Of a stretch of DNA of 64,000 nucleotides, positions 1 through 7,962 are shown one piece after another. The position numbers and the translations under genes are program-made. The stretch spans positions 596,163-660,162 of the forward strand of contig JAFUSN010000004.1 of NCBI GenBank assembly GCA_017467625.1. The letters run 5' to 3'. The DNA comes from RGIG1681 sp017467625. GTDB lineage: Bacteria; Bacillota; Clostridia; Christensenellales; UBA1242. Numbering within the stretch: the stretch's first letter is position 1; every line of letters begins with the position of its first letter. The notes below the pieces were generated by a model that was given only the letters and a program-made list of their open reading frames with translations, was not told the DNA's origin and made no database searches.

Positions 1-252
1 ATTTTAAATAATGGAGGACGTGTTATTGCAGCTGTTCCATGTGCTGGACTTGCAAGAAATAGTATTCTTCGAATGGTTGATGGATATATTTATAATAATT
101 ATTTTATTCTGGCAATGTGTCAAACTGAAATAACGGATATTTTGATGCTTGATTTTGTTAAACATTTTGAGTTAGATAAACCGGGGAAAGGAAAGGCTTT
201 TGTTATTGATATTTTAGGCTACATGGGGGCCAAGGGACCTTTTGTTGAATAG
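1..252 (+). CDS. P-II-like signalling protein, C-terminal part (5' end outside window)
   Basis: An open frame enters from the left edge and gives 83 residues before a TAG stop. The end of the protein (LDFVKHFELDKPGKGKAFVI) looks like the last strand region of the P-II-like proteins that occur in pairs in Clostridia, where a Phe-Asp/Glu-x-x-x-x-G-x-A-F pattern closes the ferredoxin-like fold. The next gene, 12 bases on, is a second P-II-like protein, so this is probably the first half of such a pair. In other Clostridia these pairs sit beside DUF1538 membrane proteins, which would lie upstream of the window. P-II proteins sense small molecules and control a partner protein; the ligand here is unknown. 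The N-terminal half is missing, so this rests on a short C-terminal match. Confidence 0.55.
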   Translation: MLNNGGRVIAAVPCAGLARNSILRMVDGYIYNNYFILAMCQTEITDILMLDFVKHFELDKPGKGKAFVIDILGYMGAKGPFVE

Positions 253-264
253 GAGGGTAAAATT

Positions 265-639
265 ATGAATGAAGATATGAATATTTTTGAAGAAAGTGAT
301 TATTTTTCTGATGATGAATACACACTTGTTTTAACATCAGTTAAAAGAGGTTTTGAAACTGATGTGCTTGAGGCCGCAAGGGCTATTGGAGAGACTGGGG
401 CAACATTGATGCAGGCCAAAGGTGTTGAAAAAATCCAAAAGCGATTTTTTGGTTTTAGTATCAATCCTGAAAATACAGTGGTTATGATTTTAGTTAAAAA
501 GGAAAATGTTGTTCCTGTTATGAAAGCAATTTACTCTATTGCTGATTTTAAATCGGAAGCAAGGGGTATGGTTTTTGCCCTTCCTGTTTCGCTGGTTGCT
601 GGTATGAATGAAACATATGATAAGATTGATATTGTTTAA
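265..639 (+). CDS. P-II family (GlnB-like) regulatory protein
   Basis: A complete protein of 124 residues. After an acidic start (about residues 1-18) comes a P-II-type fold: a first strand and helix (LVLTSVKRGFETDVLEAARA), the Gly-rich stretch GETGATLMQAKG where the T-loop begins, and an end with the AxGxxFALPV pattern typical of clostridial P-II relatives. Family members form trimers that bind nucleotides or other small effectors and regulate a transporter or enzyme. The Tyr-containing GlnB T-loop signature is absent, so it is not classical GlnB/GlnK. A GGAGGG ribosome site lies just before the ATG. It follows another P-II-like gene by 12 bases, in one operon. A bidirectional hairpin ends the operon. 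Confidence 0.65.
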   Translation: MNEDMNIFEESDYFSDDEYTLVLTSVKRGFETDVLEAARAIGETGATLMQAKGVEKIQKRFFGFSINPENTVVMILVKKENVVPVMKAIYSIADFKSEARGMVFALPVSLVAGMNETYDKIDIV

Positions 640-640
640 A

Positions 641-668
641 AAAACACGCTAATTGTGCGTGTTTTTTT
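641..668. terminator. Bidirectional intrinsic terminator between P-II gene and murG
   Basis: A 9-bp perfect stem (641-649 with 657-665) with a 7-base loop, followed by T residues on the plus strand and preceded by A residues. It can end both the P-II operon and convergent murG, whose stop codon lies within the structure. Confidence 0.85.
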
Positions 669-1707
669 CTTGATTTAAAATTTTTATTAAATTTTGAGTG
701 CCGTCTCCAAAATTTGCTAATTTTAGGTTATTTTTTAAATTATTGTATTCATTTTCAATATATTCTAGTTCATTTTGCAGATTTTTGATATTTAAATTTT
801 CCTGAAAAATCACTCTACAAAGGTGCTTGTTTTTAAAGTATAAGCTATTTTCAATTTGATCGCCGCGTGATACATTTTTTGGTAGGGGAATAAATATTGT
901 TGGTATTTGATTTGCAAATAATTCATAAATTGTGTTGGCACCGGCTCTTGAAATTGCAATGTCAGTGGCTTTGTAAATTGACCATAGATCATTTGAAAAT
1001 TCAATTTGTTTGTAGTTGCTATTTTTAATATTTTTATTTATATTATTTTTTCCAACTATGTGAATGACATAATATTTTTTTGTTAAAGCATTTATATTTT
1101 TAAAAATAAAATCATTAATTGATTTTGCCCCCATGCTGCCACCGAGAATTAAGAGTATTTTTTTGTTGGTGTGAATATTTAATTTTTGTGTTGCTTCCGA
1201 TTTTGTTAGACTTGAAATTTTTAATGGGATTCCAGTGTGAATACATTTATTTTCATCAGCAGTTTTTTTGAATGCGGTGCAGATTACATTTGCGTAGTGT
1301 TTAGCGAGTTTATTGGCAAGGCCGAGGCTCATATCACTTTCATGAACAACAACAGGGATTTTTAATTTTTTACCAGCAATTACAACAGGAAGTCCAACAT
1401 AGCCGCCTTTTGAAAAAATTATATCAGGCTTAATTTGTTTTAAAATTTTTTTTGCTTGATAAATTGATTTTAAAAGTTTGAATGGAATGAGTAAATTTGA
1501 TAATTTTTTAGCTCGATCAAGTTTAACTGTTGAGATTTCTTTAAATTCATAATTTGTTTGATTTGTTATCAGGTTTTTTTCTATTCCATTTTTTGAGCCA
1601 ATATAAACAATTTTGTTAAAATTCATTTTTAAATAGGGTGAGAGATTGATGTTTACCATAACATGACCAGCAGTGCCTCCACCTGTTAAAACTATAGTTT
1701 TGTTCAT
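649..1707 (-). CDS. murG: MurG, lipid II synthase (UDP-GlcNAc transferase)
   Basis: Transfers N-acetylglucosamine from UDP-GlcNAc to lipid I to make lipid II, at the cytoplasmic face of the membrane, in peptidoglycan synthesis. The 352-residue length is normal. Visible motifs are the N-terminal glycine loop GGGTAGH (about residues 9-15), the acceptor-domain HESDMSLGLANKLA, the C-terminal domain GGSMGAKSIN, and the donor-binding SRAGANTIYEL followed by a QIENS segment. It stands alone on the minus strand rather than in a dcw cluster. No Shine-Dalgarno sequence is visible before the ATG (the 11 bases upstream are AT-only apart from one G and one C), which is unusual compared with most genes here. 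It diverges from the metallopeptidase-like gene within about 100 bases. Confidence 0.95.
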   Translation of the reverse strand: MNKTIVLTGGGTAGHVMVNINLSPYLKMNFNKIVYIGSKNGIEKNLITNQTNYEFKEISTVKLDRAKKLSNLLIPFKLLKSIYQAKKILKQIKPDIIFSKGGYVGLPVVIAGKKLKIPVVVHESDMSLGLANKLAKHYANVICTAFKKTADENKCIHTGIPLKISSLTKSEATQKLNIHTNKKILLILGGSMGAKSINDFIFKNINALTKKYYVIHIVGKNNINKNIKNSNYKQIEFSNDLWSIYKATDIAISRAGANTIYELFANQIPTIFIPLPKNVSRGDQIENSLYFKNKHLCRVIFQENLNIKNLQNELEYIENEYNNLKNNLKLANFGDGTQNLIKILNQEKNTHN

Positions 1708-1755
1708 ACTTATAGTTTATGCTATATTTATATAAAAATTCTTTTTATATAAAAA

Positions 1756-1784
1756 TTGACATTGTGAGTATCATATTGTATAAT
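1756..1784 (+). promoter_or_regulatory. Sigma-A-type promoter for the 1804 gene
   Basis: Perfect -35 TTGACA (1756-1761), a 17-base spacer and perfect -10 TATAAT (1779-1784). The start site is expected near 1791, leaving a leader of about 13 bases that contains GAGG. Confidence 0.85.
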
Positions 1785-1803
1785 TTAAACAGAGGTAATT
1801 TTT

Positions 1804-3219
1804 ATGGCAGAAAGTAAATTTAATAGATTCAATTTAGATGAAAACCAAATTGAAAAAAGAAATAAGTTGAAAAACTTTTTGTTGAATGGATCAGTAGCTA
1901 AAAAACTTGATTTAAAAGATATTGAATTTGCGGCAAATAATGAGAAAACAAATGGATTGTTTCATATTAATAGTGATAACAAAAATGGGAAAATAACGAA
2001 AACAGGCTATTTTGTTTTTAATATTGAAAAATTTAAATCAATGTCATATGAAAATTTATGTGCCATGTGTATGGTTAATATGATTAAAGATTTAAATAGA
2101 AGGCAGATTAATGAAATAACTAATTCAATTAATGAGCCAAAGTTTAGTGGTGATAGAATTTTATCAAATCAAAGAATTCTTTTTAACGCCCTTACTGAAT
2201 ATTTTAAAAAATATATTAAGGATAACTGCAAACAAGAAATTGAAAACCTTGATGAAAGTTTAAAAATAATTTCTGAAGGTGTAGCAAAAGCATGTTTAGA
2301 GCAGTTAACTGAAGAGGAAATTCTTGGAATTTTAAATGGAAATAATGAAGTTAAGATGGATAATCTTGATAAAATTATTAATAAAGTCGCTTCAACTCTT
2401 CCATCAAATGAATCGCTTTACACTCAAGGTGTAAATGGTAAAAAAATTGCACCTGTTGGAGATTTGCTTTTAGATAAAAACAATGTTCCAAAAGTAGGGA
2501 ATAGTTGGGAACAACAAACAGAAGCTCTTTCAGAAAATAAAAACCTTACTTTAGACAATTTAAGTAATGATGTTGAGAATTTTTGTAAAAATTATGTGCG
2601 AACCTTTATGAATGCAAATGGACTCAAGGAAATTGCGGTAACTTTCAATAATGAAGGTGAACTTGGAACATTTTTTGATAATGGTGGAGCAGATCTTTCA
2701 ATTAACATTAACTTGTCAAAACTTTCTGGAATGAGCAAGACTGAAGTTTTGATGACACTTTCTCATGAACTTACTCACGCAGTTGATTGTGCGATTAACA
2801 AAGCTAATGGTTTTGATGGACTTCAAAATAATTGTGATGAAGAAATTGGAGCAGAAAAAGGTGAACCTGAATATGAAGATTTAAAAGAACTTTGTGATTA
2901 TTGCTACTATGTTAATCCAAATGAAAGACATGCAAGAATTGGTGAACTTTCAGGGCTTAAGCTTTCAATTGATATGAATGGTGGTATCACTCCTGAAATT
3001 GCTCAAAGCATTAAGTTATATCAAGCATATCAACAAACTACGATAAGTAAACTTAATGGGCTAGAAGAATTTTTGCAGAAAATGAATTTAAAATATCAAA
3101 ATTCAAAACATCCAAAAATTCAAGAAAGGTTAAACTACTTAAATAATTTAGTTGAAAAAGGTTTAACAAAAAGTGATGCTGATAAAAAAGCGTTGGATGA
3201 AGCTAATCAATTAATTTAA
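1804..3219 (+). CDS. Uncharacterised protein with HEXXH zinc-metallopeptidase motif
   Basis: A 471-residue protein with no signal peptide or membrane segment, so probably cytoplasmic. The only recognisable motif is LSHELTHAVD: His321, Glu322 and His325 form a gluzincin-type HEXXH zinc site. About 50 residues later NPNERHARIGE offers Glu374 as a candidate third ligand, a layout seen in several poorly characterised phage- or toxin-associated peptidases. The N-terminal 250 residues are Asn/Lys/Glu-rich and predicted helical, and I do not recognise them. It is monocistronic, with its own strong promoter upstream (1756-1784) and its own terminator downstream. Substrate and role are unknown; the peptidase call rests on the motif alone. 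Confidence 0.6.
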   Translation: MAESKFNRFNLDENQIEKRNKLKNFLLNGSVAKKLDLKDIEFAANNEKTNGLFHINSDNKNGKITKTGYFVFNIEKFKSMSYENLCAMCMVNMIKDLNRRQINEITNSINEPKFSGDRILSNQRILFNALTEYFKKYIKDNCKQEIENLDESLKIISEGVAKACLEQLTEEEILGILNGNNEVKMDNLDKIINKVASTLPSNESLYTQGVNGKKIAPVGDLLLDKNNVPKVGNSWEQQTEALSENKNLTLDNLSNDVENFCKNYVRTFMNANGLKEIAVTFNNEGELGTFFDNGGADLSININLSKLSGMSKTEVLMTLSHELTHAVDCAINKANGFDGLQNNCDEEIGAEKGEPEYEDLKELCDYCYYVNPNERHARIGELSGLKLSIDMNGGITPEIAQSIKLYQAYQQTTISKLNGLEEFLQKMNLKYQNSKHPKIQERLNYLNNLVEKGLTKSDADKKALDEANQLI

Positions 3220-3230
3220 TTAGAAAATTA

Positions 3231-3257
3231 AGCAAGTGACATTCACTTGCTTTTTTT
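3231..3257 (+). terminator. Intrinsic terminator after the metallopeptidase-like gene
   Basis: A 9-bp perfect stem (3231-3239 with 3243-3251), a 3-base loop and a run of seven T residues. Confidence 0.9.
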
Positions 3258-3280
3258 GTGTTACTACGGCTTAATTTTAT

Positions 3281-3310
3281 TTGCAAAAAAAAATTAAAGT
3301 TTGTTATAAT
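3281..3310 (+). promoter_or_regulatory. Promoter of the type IIA topoisomerase operon
   Basis: -35 TTGCAA (3281-3286), 18-base spacer, perfect -10 TATAAT (3305-3310). The leader would be about 43 bases and includes a small AT-rich hairpin before the GGAGG ribosome site. Confidence 0.75.
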
Positions 3311-3359
3311 CTATATGTTATACGGAAAATAATTTTCGTGTTTATTTTTTGGAGGCAAA

Positions 3360-5375
3360 ATGGCTGAAACTAAAAAGGCAACAAAAACTGTTGAAGAAGT
3401 AAAAACTAAAACGAAATCATATGATGCAAAAGATATCCAAATTTTAGAGGGTCTTGATGCTGTTAGGCTTAGACCGGGTATGTATATTGGAACAACGGGA
3501 CCAAAAGGTCTTCATCATTTAATTTGGGAAATTGTTGACAATTCAGTTGATGAAGCAGCAAATGGATATTGTTCAAGGATTATTGTTACACTTTATCAAG
3601 ATGGATCAATTTCTGTTGAAGATAACGGAAGGGGAATTCCTGTTGCAATCCATCCACAAAAAAAAGTGTCTGCTGCTGAGGTTGTTTTTACAGAGCTTCA
3701 TGCTGGTGGAAAATTTAATAATGAAAACTATGCATATTCTGGTGGTCTTCATGGTGTTGGTGCGTCAGTTGTAAATGCACTTTCAAGATGGCTTAAACTT
3801 GAAATTTCAAGAGATGGAAAAAAATATATCCAAGAATATGAAAGCAAGGCTGATGAAAAGGGAAAGGTTCGCGGAGGTGTTCCACTTTATCCTTTGAAAG
3901 AGGTTGGAAAAAGTGTTACAAGTGGAACGAAAGTAACATTTAAGCCAGATGATAGAATTTTTGAAACGGTTCAATTTAATGTTGGAACAATTAAAGAACA
4001 TCTTGAGGAGGTTGCATTTTTAAACAAAGGGCTTGAAGTTGATTTTGTTGTTGAAGCTGCAAAACAAGAGGATTCAAAGTCTTATTCATTTAAATATGAT
4101 GGTGGCGTTATTGATTTTGTTAAATACATTAATGAATCAAAGAACACACTTTACGATGATCCAATTTACATTTATGGGGAAAGTGATGATATTAAAGTTG
4201 AAGTTGCTATGCAACACACAGATGGTTATACAGAAAGTACTTTTTCATATGTAAATAATATTCAAACACCAGATGGTGGAACTCATGAAATCGGATTTAA
4301 GAGTGGACTTACTCGTGCAATTCAAGAAGTTGCGTCAAAAACTGGAAGCATCAAAGAAAAAGATGCGGGAATGCTTGTTGGAGATGATTTTAGAGAGGGA
4401 CTTACAACTGTTATTTTGGTTAAAATGAAAACAGTTGAGTTTGAGGGACAAACTAAATCTAAGCTCGGAAATCCACAAGCTCGTCCAGCAGTTGAAAGTG
4501 TTGTTTATAAGGGACTTGTTGAATATTTTTCAGGAAAGAAGACTGGTAAAATTTTATCTTCTGTTTTAGACAAAGCGCTTGGAGCGGCAAAGGCAAGAGA
4601 GGCTTCACGAAAAGCAAAGGAAATTGCAAGACAGAAAAATTCAATTGAAAACTCAACACTCATTGGAAAACTTGCTTCATGCACTGGCAAAAATTATGCT
4701 AATAACGAAATATTTATTGTTGAAGGTGATTCGGCTGGTGGAAGTTGTAAACAAGCAAGAGATAGACATTTTCAGGCAATTTTACCACTTCGTGGTAAAC
4801 CACTTAATGTTGAAAAAAAGCGTATTGATCAAGTTTTAATGAATGATGAGTTTAGAACTTTGATTTCAGCACTGGGTGCTGGAATTGGAGAAGACTTTAA
4901 TGTGGATGCAATTAAATATAATAAAATTATTATATTGGCAGATGCCGACCAAGATGGATTTCATATTAGAAGCATTTTATTAACATTTTTCTTTAGATAT
5001 ATGAAACCTCTTATAACACACGGTCATGTGTTTATTGGTCTTCCTCCACTATATAGAATTTCAAAACGAGATAAAATTGAATATGTTTATTCTGATGCTG
5101 AACTTCCAGAGGCGATAAAAAGAGTTGGGAAAGGTTACAAACTTCAAAGATATAAAGGTTTGGGTGAAATGGATAAAGATCAGCTTTGGGATACAACAAT
5201 GGATCCTCTTCAAAGAACACTTGTTCAAGTTACAATTGAAGACGCTGCTGAAGCAGAAAAAATGATTTCAACTTGGATGGGTGATAATGTAGAACTTAGA
5301 AAAGATTATATTGCTGAACATGCAAACTTTTCTAGAGTTGACTCTCTTTCAGAGTTTATGAACAAAAAGAAATAA
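3360..5375 (+). CDS. gyrB/parE: Type IIA DNA topoisomerase, B subunit (ParE/GyrB)
   Basis: The ATPase subunit of a type II topoisomerase that passes one DNA duplex through another. The 671 residues contain, in order: a Lys/Thr-rich leader; the GHKL ATPase with LEGLDAVRLRPGMYIG, DNSVDEA, DNGRGIPV and GGLHGVGASVVNALS; the transducer domain; and a Toprim domain with EGDSAGG (Glu455) and DADQD (Asp528, Asp530, Asp532) as metal ligands. The length fits the short Gram-positive form without the proteobacterial insert. A TTGGAGGC ribosome site precedes the ATG. The A subunit follows 14 bases later. The B subunit alone does not separate gyrase from topoisomerase IV; the partner shows no GyrA box, so ParE is favoured. 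DADQDG in place of the more usual DADVDG is a visible variation. Confidence 0.9.
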   Translation: MAETKKATKTVEEVKTKTKSYDAKDIQILEGLDAVRLRPGMYIGTTGPKGLHHLIWEIVDNSVDEAANGYCSRIIVTLYQDGSISVEDNGRGIPVAIHPQKKVSAAEVVFTELHAGGKFNNENYAYSGGLHGVGASVVNALSRWLKLEISRDGKKYIQEYESKADEKGKVRGGVPLYPLKEVGKSVTSGTKVTFKPDDRIFETVQFNVGTIKEHLEEVAFLNKGLEVDFVVEAAKQEDSKSYSFKYDGGVIDFVKYINESKNTLYDDPIYIYGESDDIKVEVAMQHTDGYTESTFSYVNNIQTPDGGTHEIGFKSGLTRAIQEVASKTGSIKEKDAGMLVGDDFREGLTTVILVKMKTVEFEGQTKSKLGNPQARPAVESVVYKGLVEYFSGKKTGKILSSVLDKALGAAKAREASRKAKEIARQKNSIENSTLIGKLASCTGKNYANNEIFIVEGDSAGGSCKQARDRHFQAILPLRGKPLNVEKKRIDQVLMNDEFRTLISALGAGIGEDFNVDAIKYNKIIILADADQDGFHIRSILLTFFFRYMKPLITHGHVFIGLPPLYRISKRDKIEYVYSDAELPEAIKRVGKGYKLQRYKGLGEMDKDQLWDTTMDPLQRTLVQVTIEDAAEAEKMISTWMGDNVELRKDYIAEHANFSRVDSLSEFMNKKK

Positions 5376-5389
5376 TAAAGGATTTTGAT

Positions 5390-7897
5390 ATGAGCGAAAA
5401 AATTGAAAACGAAGAATTGGAACAAGAAACTGAAGATGAAGAAGCTAATGTGATTGATGGCAGTGGCTTTGGTAAAAGCGTTATCCAAAAAGACATTGAT
5501 CAAGTTTTAAGTGAATCAATGATTCCTTATTCTGAGCATGTTATTTTGGAAAGAGCACTTCCAAGAGTTGAAGATGGACTTAAACCAGTTCAAAGAAGGA
5601 TTTTATATACACTTCATGAACTTGATATTACTCCTGACAAAGATTACAAGAAAAGCGCTAGAATTGTTGGAGAATGTTTGGGTAAATTCCATCCACATGG
5701 AGACACTTCTGTTTATGATGCTATGGTTAGAATGGCACAAGATTTTAATATGAGAGAAGTTTTGGTTGACGGACATGGAAACTATGGTTCAGTTGATGGT
5801 GATGGAGCTGCTGCTATGCGTTATACTGAAGCGCGCATGGCGCCTCTTGCACTTGAAGTTCTTCGTGATTTAGACAAGGAAACTGTTGATTGGACATTGA
5901 ATTTTGATGATACACTTCAAGAACCTGTTACATTGCCTTGCCGTTTTCCTAATATATTAGTCAATGGAGCAAATGGAATTGCTATTGGACTTGCAACTAA
6001 TATTCCAACACATAACCTTGGTGAAGTTATTTCAGGTGCAGTTGCAATGATTGATAATAAAGACATTACTCTTGATGAGATGATGAAAATTATTCCTGGA
6101 CCTGATTTTCCAACTGGTGGATATATTATTGCAGGTGATGAACTTAGAACCGCTTATGAAACAGGTAAGGGTAAAATTTTAATTAGGGCAAAAGTTCATG
6201 TTGAAGGCAAAACAAATGAAAAGAAAAATATTGTTATAACAGAACTTCCATATCAAGTTAATAAAGCAAAGCTTTTGCAACGTATTTTAGAAGTTAGAGA
6301 TAGCAAAAAATATGATTTATCATGTATAACTGAAATTTTGGATGAATCAGACAGATCGGGAACAAGAGCAGTTATTAGACTAAAAAAAGATGCTGATGTA
6401 AATAAAGTTATTGATATTCTCTTCAAAGAAACAGATATGCAAGTTTCTTATGGAATAAATATGGTTGCAATTGCAGATGGCAGACCTCAACTTATGGGTA
6501 TTATGGATATGCTTGCATATTATATCAATTATCAAAGAGAAGTTGTTTACAGAAGAACAAAATATGATCTTGATATTGCAAAAGAGCGAGAGCATATTTT
6601 ACTTGGACTTATTGTTGCAGTTAAAAATATTGATGAAGTTGTTAAAATTATCAAAACATCAGAAGATACAAGCGATGCAAAACGCAGACTTATGGAACGT
6701 TTTGTTTTGTCTGAAAAACAGGCTCAAGCAATTTTGGATATGCGACTTGCAAGATTAACTTCACTTGAAGTATATAAACTTGAGCAAGAATTAAAAGAAG
6801 TTCAAGCACTTATTGCAAAACTTTCAGCTATTGTTGCATCTAAAAAACTTCAATTTGAAATTGTTAAACAAGAAATGCTTGAAATTAAAAAGAAGTTTAA
6901 AGATCCAAGAAGGTCGGAAGTTATTTCAAATATTGAAAATTACAAGCTTTCTAGTGAAAGTTCATCTCTTTCAAAGGGAAGTCAAAATGTTTATGTTGCC
7001 ATTTCAGCAAATGGACTTATTAAGAGCATGACACCATCAATGGTTTCAGGTTCAAGTAAACTTTGGACCGATAAGTCAAGGCTTAATGAGGCACATGTAG
7101 CCTTTACAAAAACGCAAACTGATAAAGATGTTTTAGTATTTACCAATAAGGGAAATGCTTTTAAAGTTGATGTTGGTGGGCTTCCTGTTTCAAAATGGAA
7201 AGAAAAGGGGATTGAATTTAATAAACTTGTTTCAGGTGTATCAAATGGTGAAATTCCTGTTGGAATTATTGAATGTCCAACTGAAGAAACCAGCAAACAA
7301 CTTTTATTCTTTACAAAAGATGGAATGATTAAAAAATCTAATCTTAACGAATATATTGTTTCAAAAACTAGTTTCCAAGCCGTAAAACTTAAAGATGGTG
7401 ATGAACTGCTTTCAGTTGAGTTTGATAGGGATGATACAACAATTTTATTTGTTACAAAACTTGGTATGGGACTCAATGCAGAAAAGAACGATATTCCTGA
7501 GCAAGGTAGAGTTTCTGGCGGTGTTAAAGGAGTTCTTTTAGCTGATAATGATTGTGTTGTGTTTGCTGGTCAAGTTGTTAAAGGGCAGTCAGTTGTTTTG
7601 GTGTCTGATAATGCATACGCAAAACAAATTAATGTTTCAGAAATTGATGTTCTTGCAAGGTATAGAAAAGGTGTTAAAGTTTTTGATTTGAAAGGTGCAA
7701 ATCAAAGTGGACAAATGATTATTTGTGCAGGCACATTTAATGAAGAAGATGATGTTGTTATTTTAACTAATGAAGATGAGTATTCAGCAATTTCAATTTC
7801 TTTGATTGAAGAAGATACTCGAACTGGTAAGGGTAAATCTCTTTCAGTTGACAATAAGAAACAAATTAAGTATGCGGTTATTAGACATAATAGTTAA
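5390..7897 (+). CDS. gyrA/parC: Type IIA DNA topoisomerase, A subunit (ParC more likely than GyrA)
   Basis: The DNA-cleaving subunit; 835 residues. An acidic 30-residue leader precedes the breakage-reunion domain. That domain carries the quinolone-determining segment HPHGDTSVYDAMVRMAQDF and the catalytic Tyr145 in AAMRYTEARM. A coiled-coil arm (residues about 430-500) and a six-blade beta-pinwheel C-terminal domain with degenerate repeats (from about residue 525) follow. The canonical GyrA box QRRGGKG, needed by gyrase to wrap DNA and supercoil negatively, is not seen; the nearest Gly-rich segments are YRKGVKVF and TGKGKS. This favours topoisomerase IV (decatenation), although much of the core reads GyrA-like (VDGHGNYGSVDGDGAAAMRY). 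It is transcribed with the B subunit, 14 bases apart. Confidence 0.88.
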   Translation: MSEKIENEELEQETEDEEANVIDGSGFGKSVIQKDIDQVLSESMIPYSEHVILERALPRVEDGLKPVQRRILYTLHELDITPDKDYKKSARIVGECLGKFHPHGDTSVYDAMVRMAQDFNMREVLVDGHGNYGSVDGDGAAAMRYTEARMAPLALEVLRDLDKETVDWTLNFDDTLQEPVTLPCRFPNILVNGANGIAIGLATNIPTHNLGEVISGAVAMIDNKDITLDEMMKIIPGPDFPTGGYIIAGDELRTAYETGKGKILIRAKVHVEGKTNEKKNIVITELPYQVNKAKLLQRILEVRDSKKYDLSCITEILDESDRSGTRAVIRLKKDADVNKVIDILFKETDMQVSYGINMVAIADGRPQLMGIMDMLAYYINYQREVVYRRTKYDLDIAKEREHILLGLIVAVKNIDEVVKIIKTSEDTSDAKRRLMERFVLSEKQAQAILDMRLARLTSLEVYKLEQELKEVQALIAKLSAIVASKKLQFEIVKQEMLEIKKKFKDPRRSEVISNIENYKLSSESSSLSKGSQNVYVAISANGLIKSMTPSMVSGSSKLWTDKSRLNEAHVAFTKTQTDKDVLVFTNKGNAFKVDVGGLPVSKWKEKGIEFNKLVSGVSNGEIPVGIIECPTEETSKQLLFFTKDGMIKKSNLNEYIVSKTSFQAVKLKDGDELLSVEFDRDDTTILFVTKLGMGLNAEKNDIPEQGRVSGGVKGVLLADNDCVVFAGQVVKGQSVVLVSDNAYAKQINVSEIDVLARYRKGVKVFDLKGANQSGQMIICAGTFNEEDDVVILTNEDEYSAISISLIEEDTRTGKGKSLSVDNKKQIKYAVIRHNS

Positions 7898-7915
7898 AAT
7901 TACTAAATCATTTAT

Positions 7916-7944
7916 TTGACCTAAAAATTAAGCTTTGTTATAAT
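7916..7944 (+). promoter_or_regulatory. Sigma-A-type promoter for the 7963 gene
   Basis: -35 TTGACC (7916-7921), 17-base spacer, perfect -10 TATAAT (7939-7944). The expected start near 7951 leaves only about 12 bases of leader, containing GGTAGGAG. No terminator is seen after the topoisomerase operon, so read-through may also occur. Confidence 0.8.
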
Positions 7945-7962
7945 TAAGTTGGTAGGAGTGGT

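Noticed and set aside
6991..7476. 161-codon open frame on the minus strand inside the topoisomerase A subunit gene
   Set aside because: It is antisense to well-conserved coding sequence, has no ribosome site and reads as Ser/Leu-rich shadow sequence.
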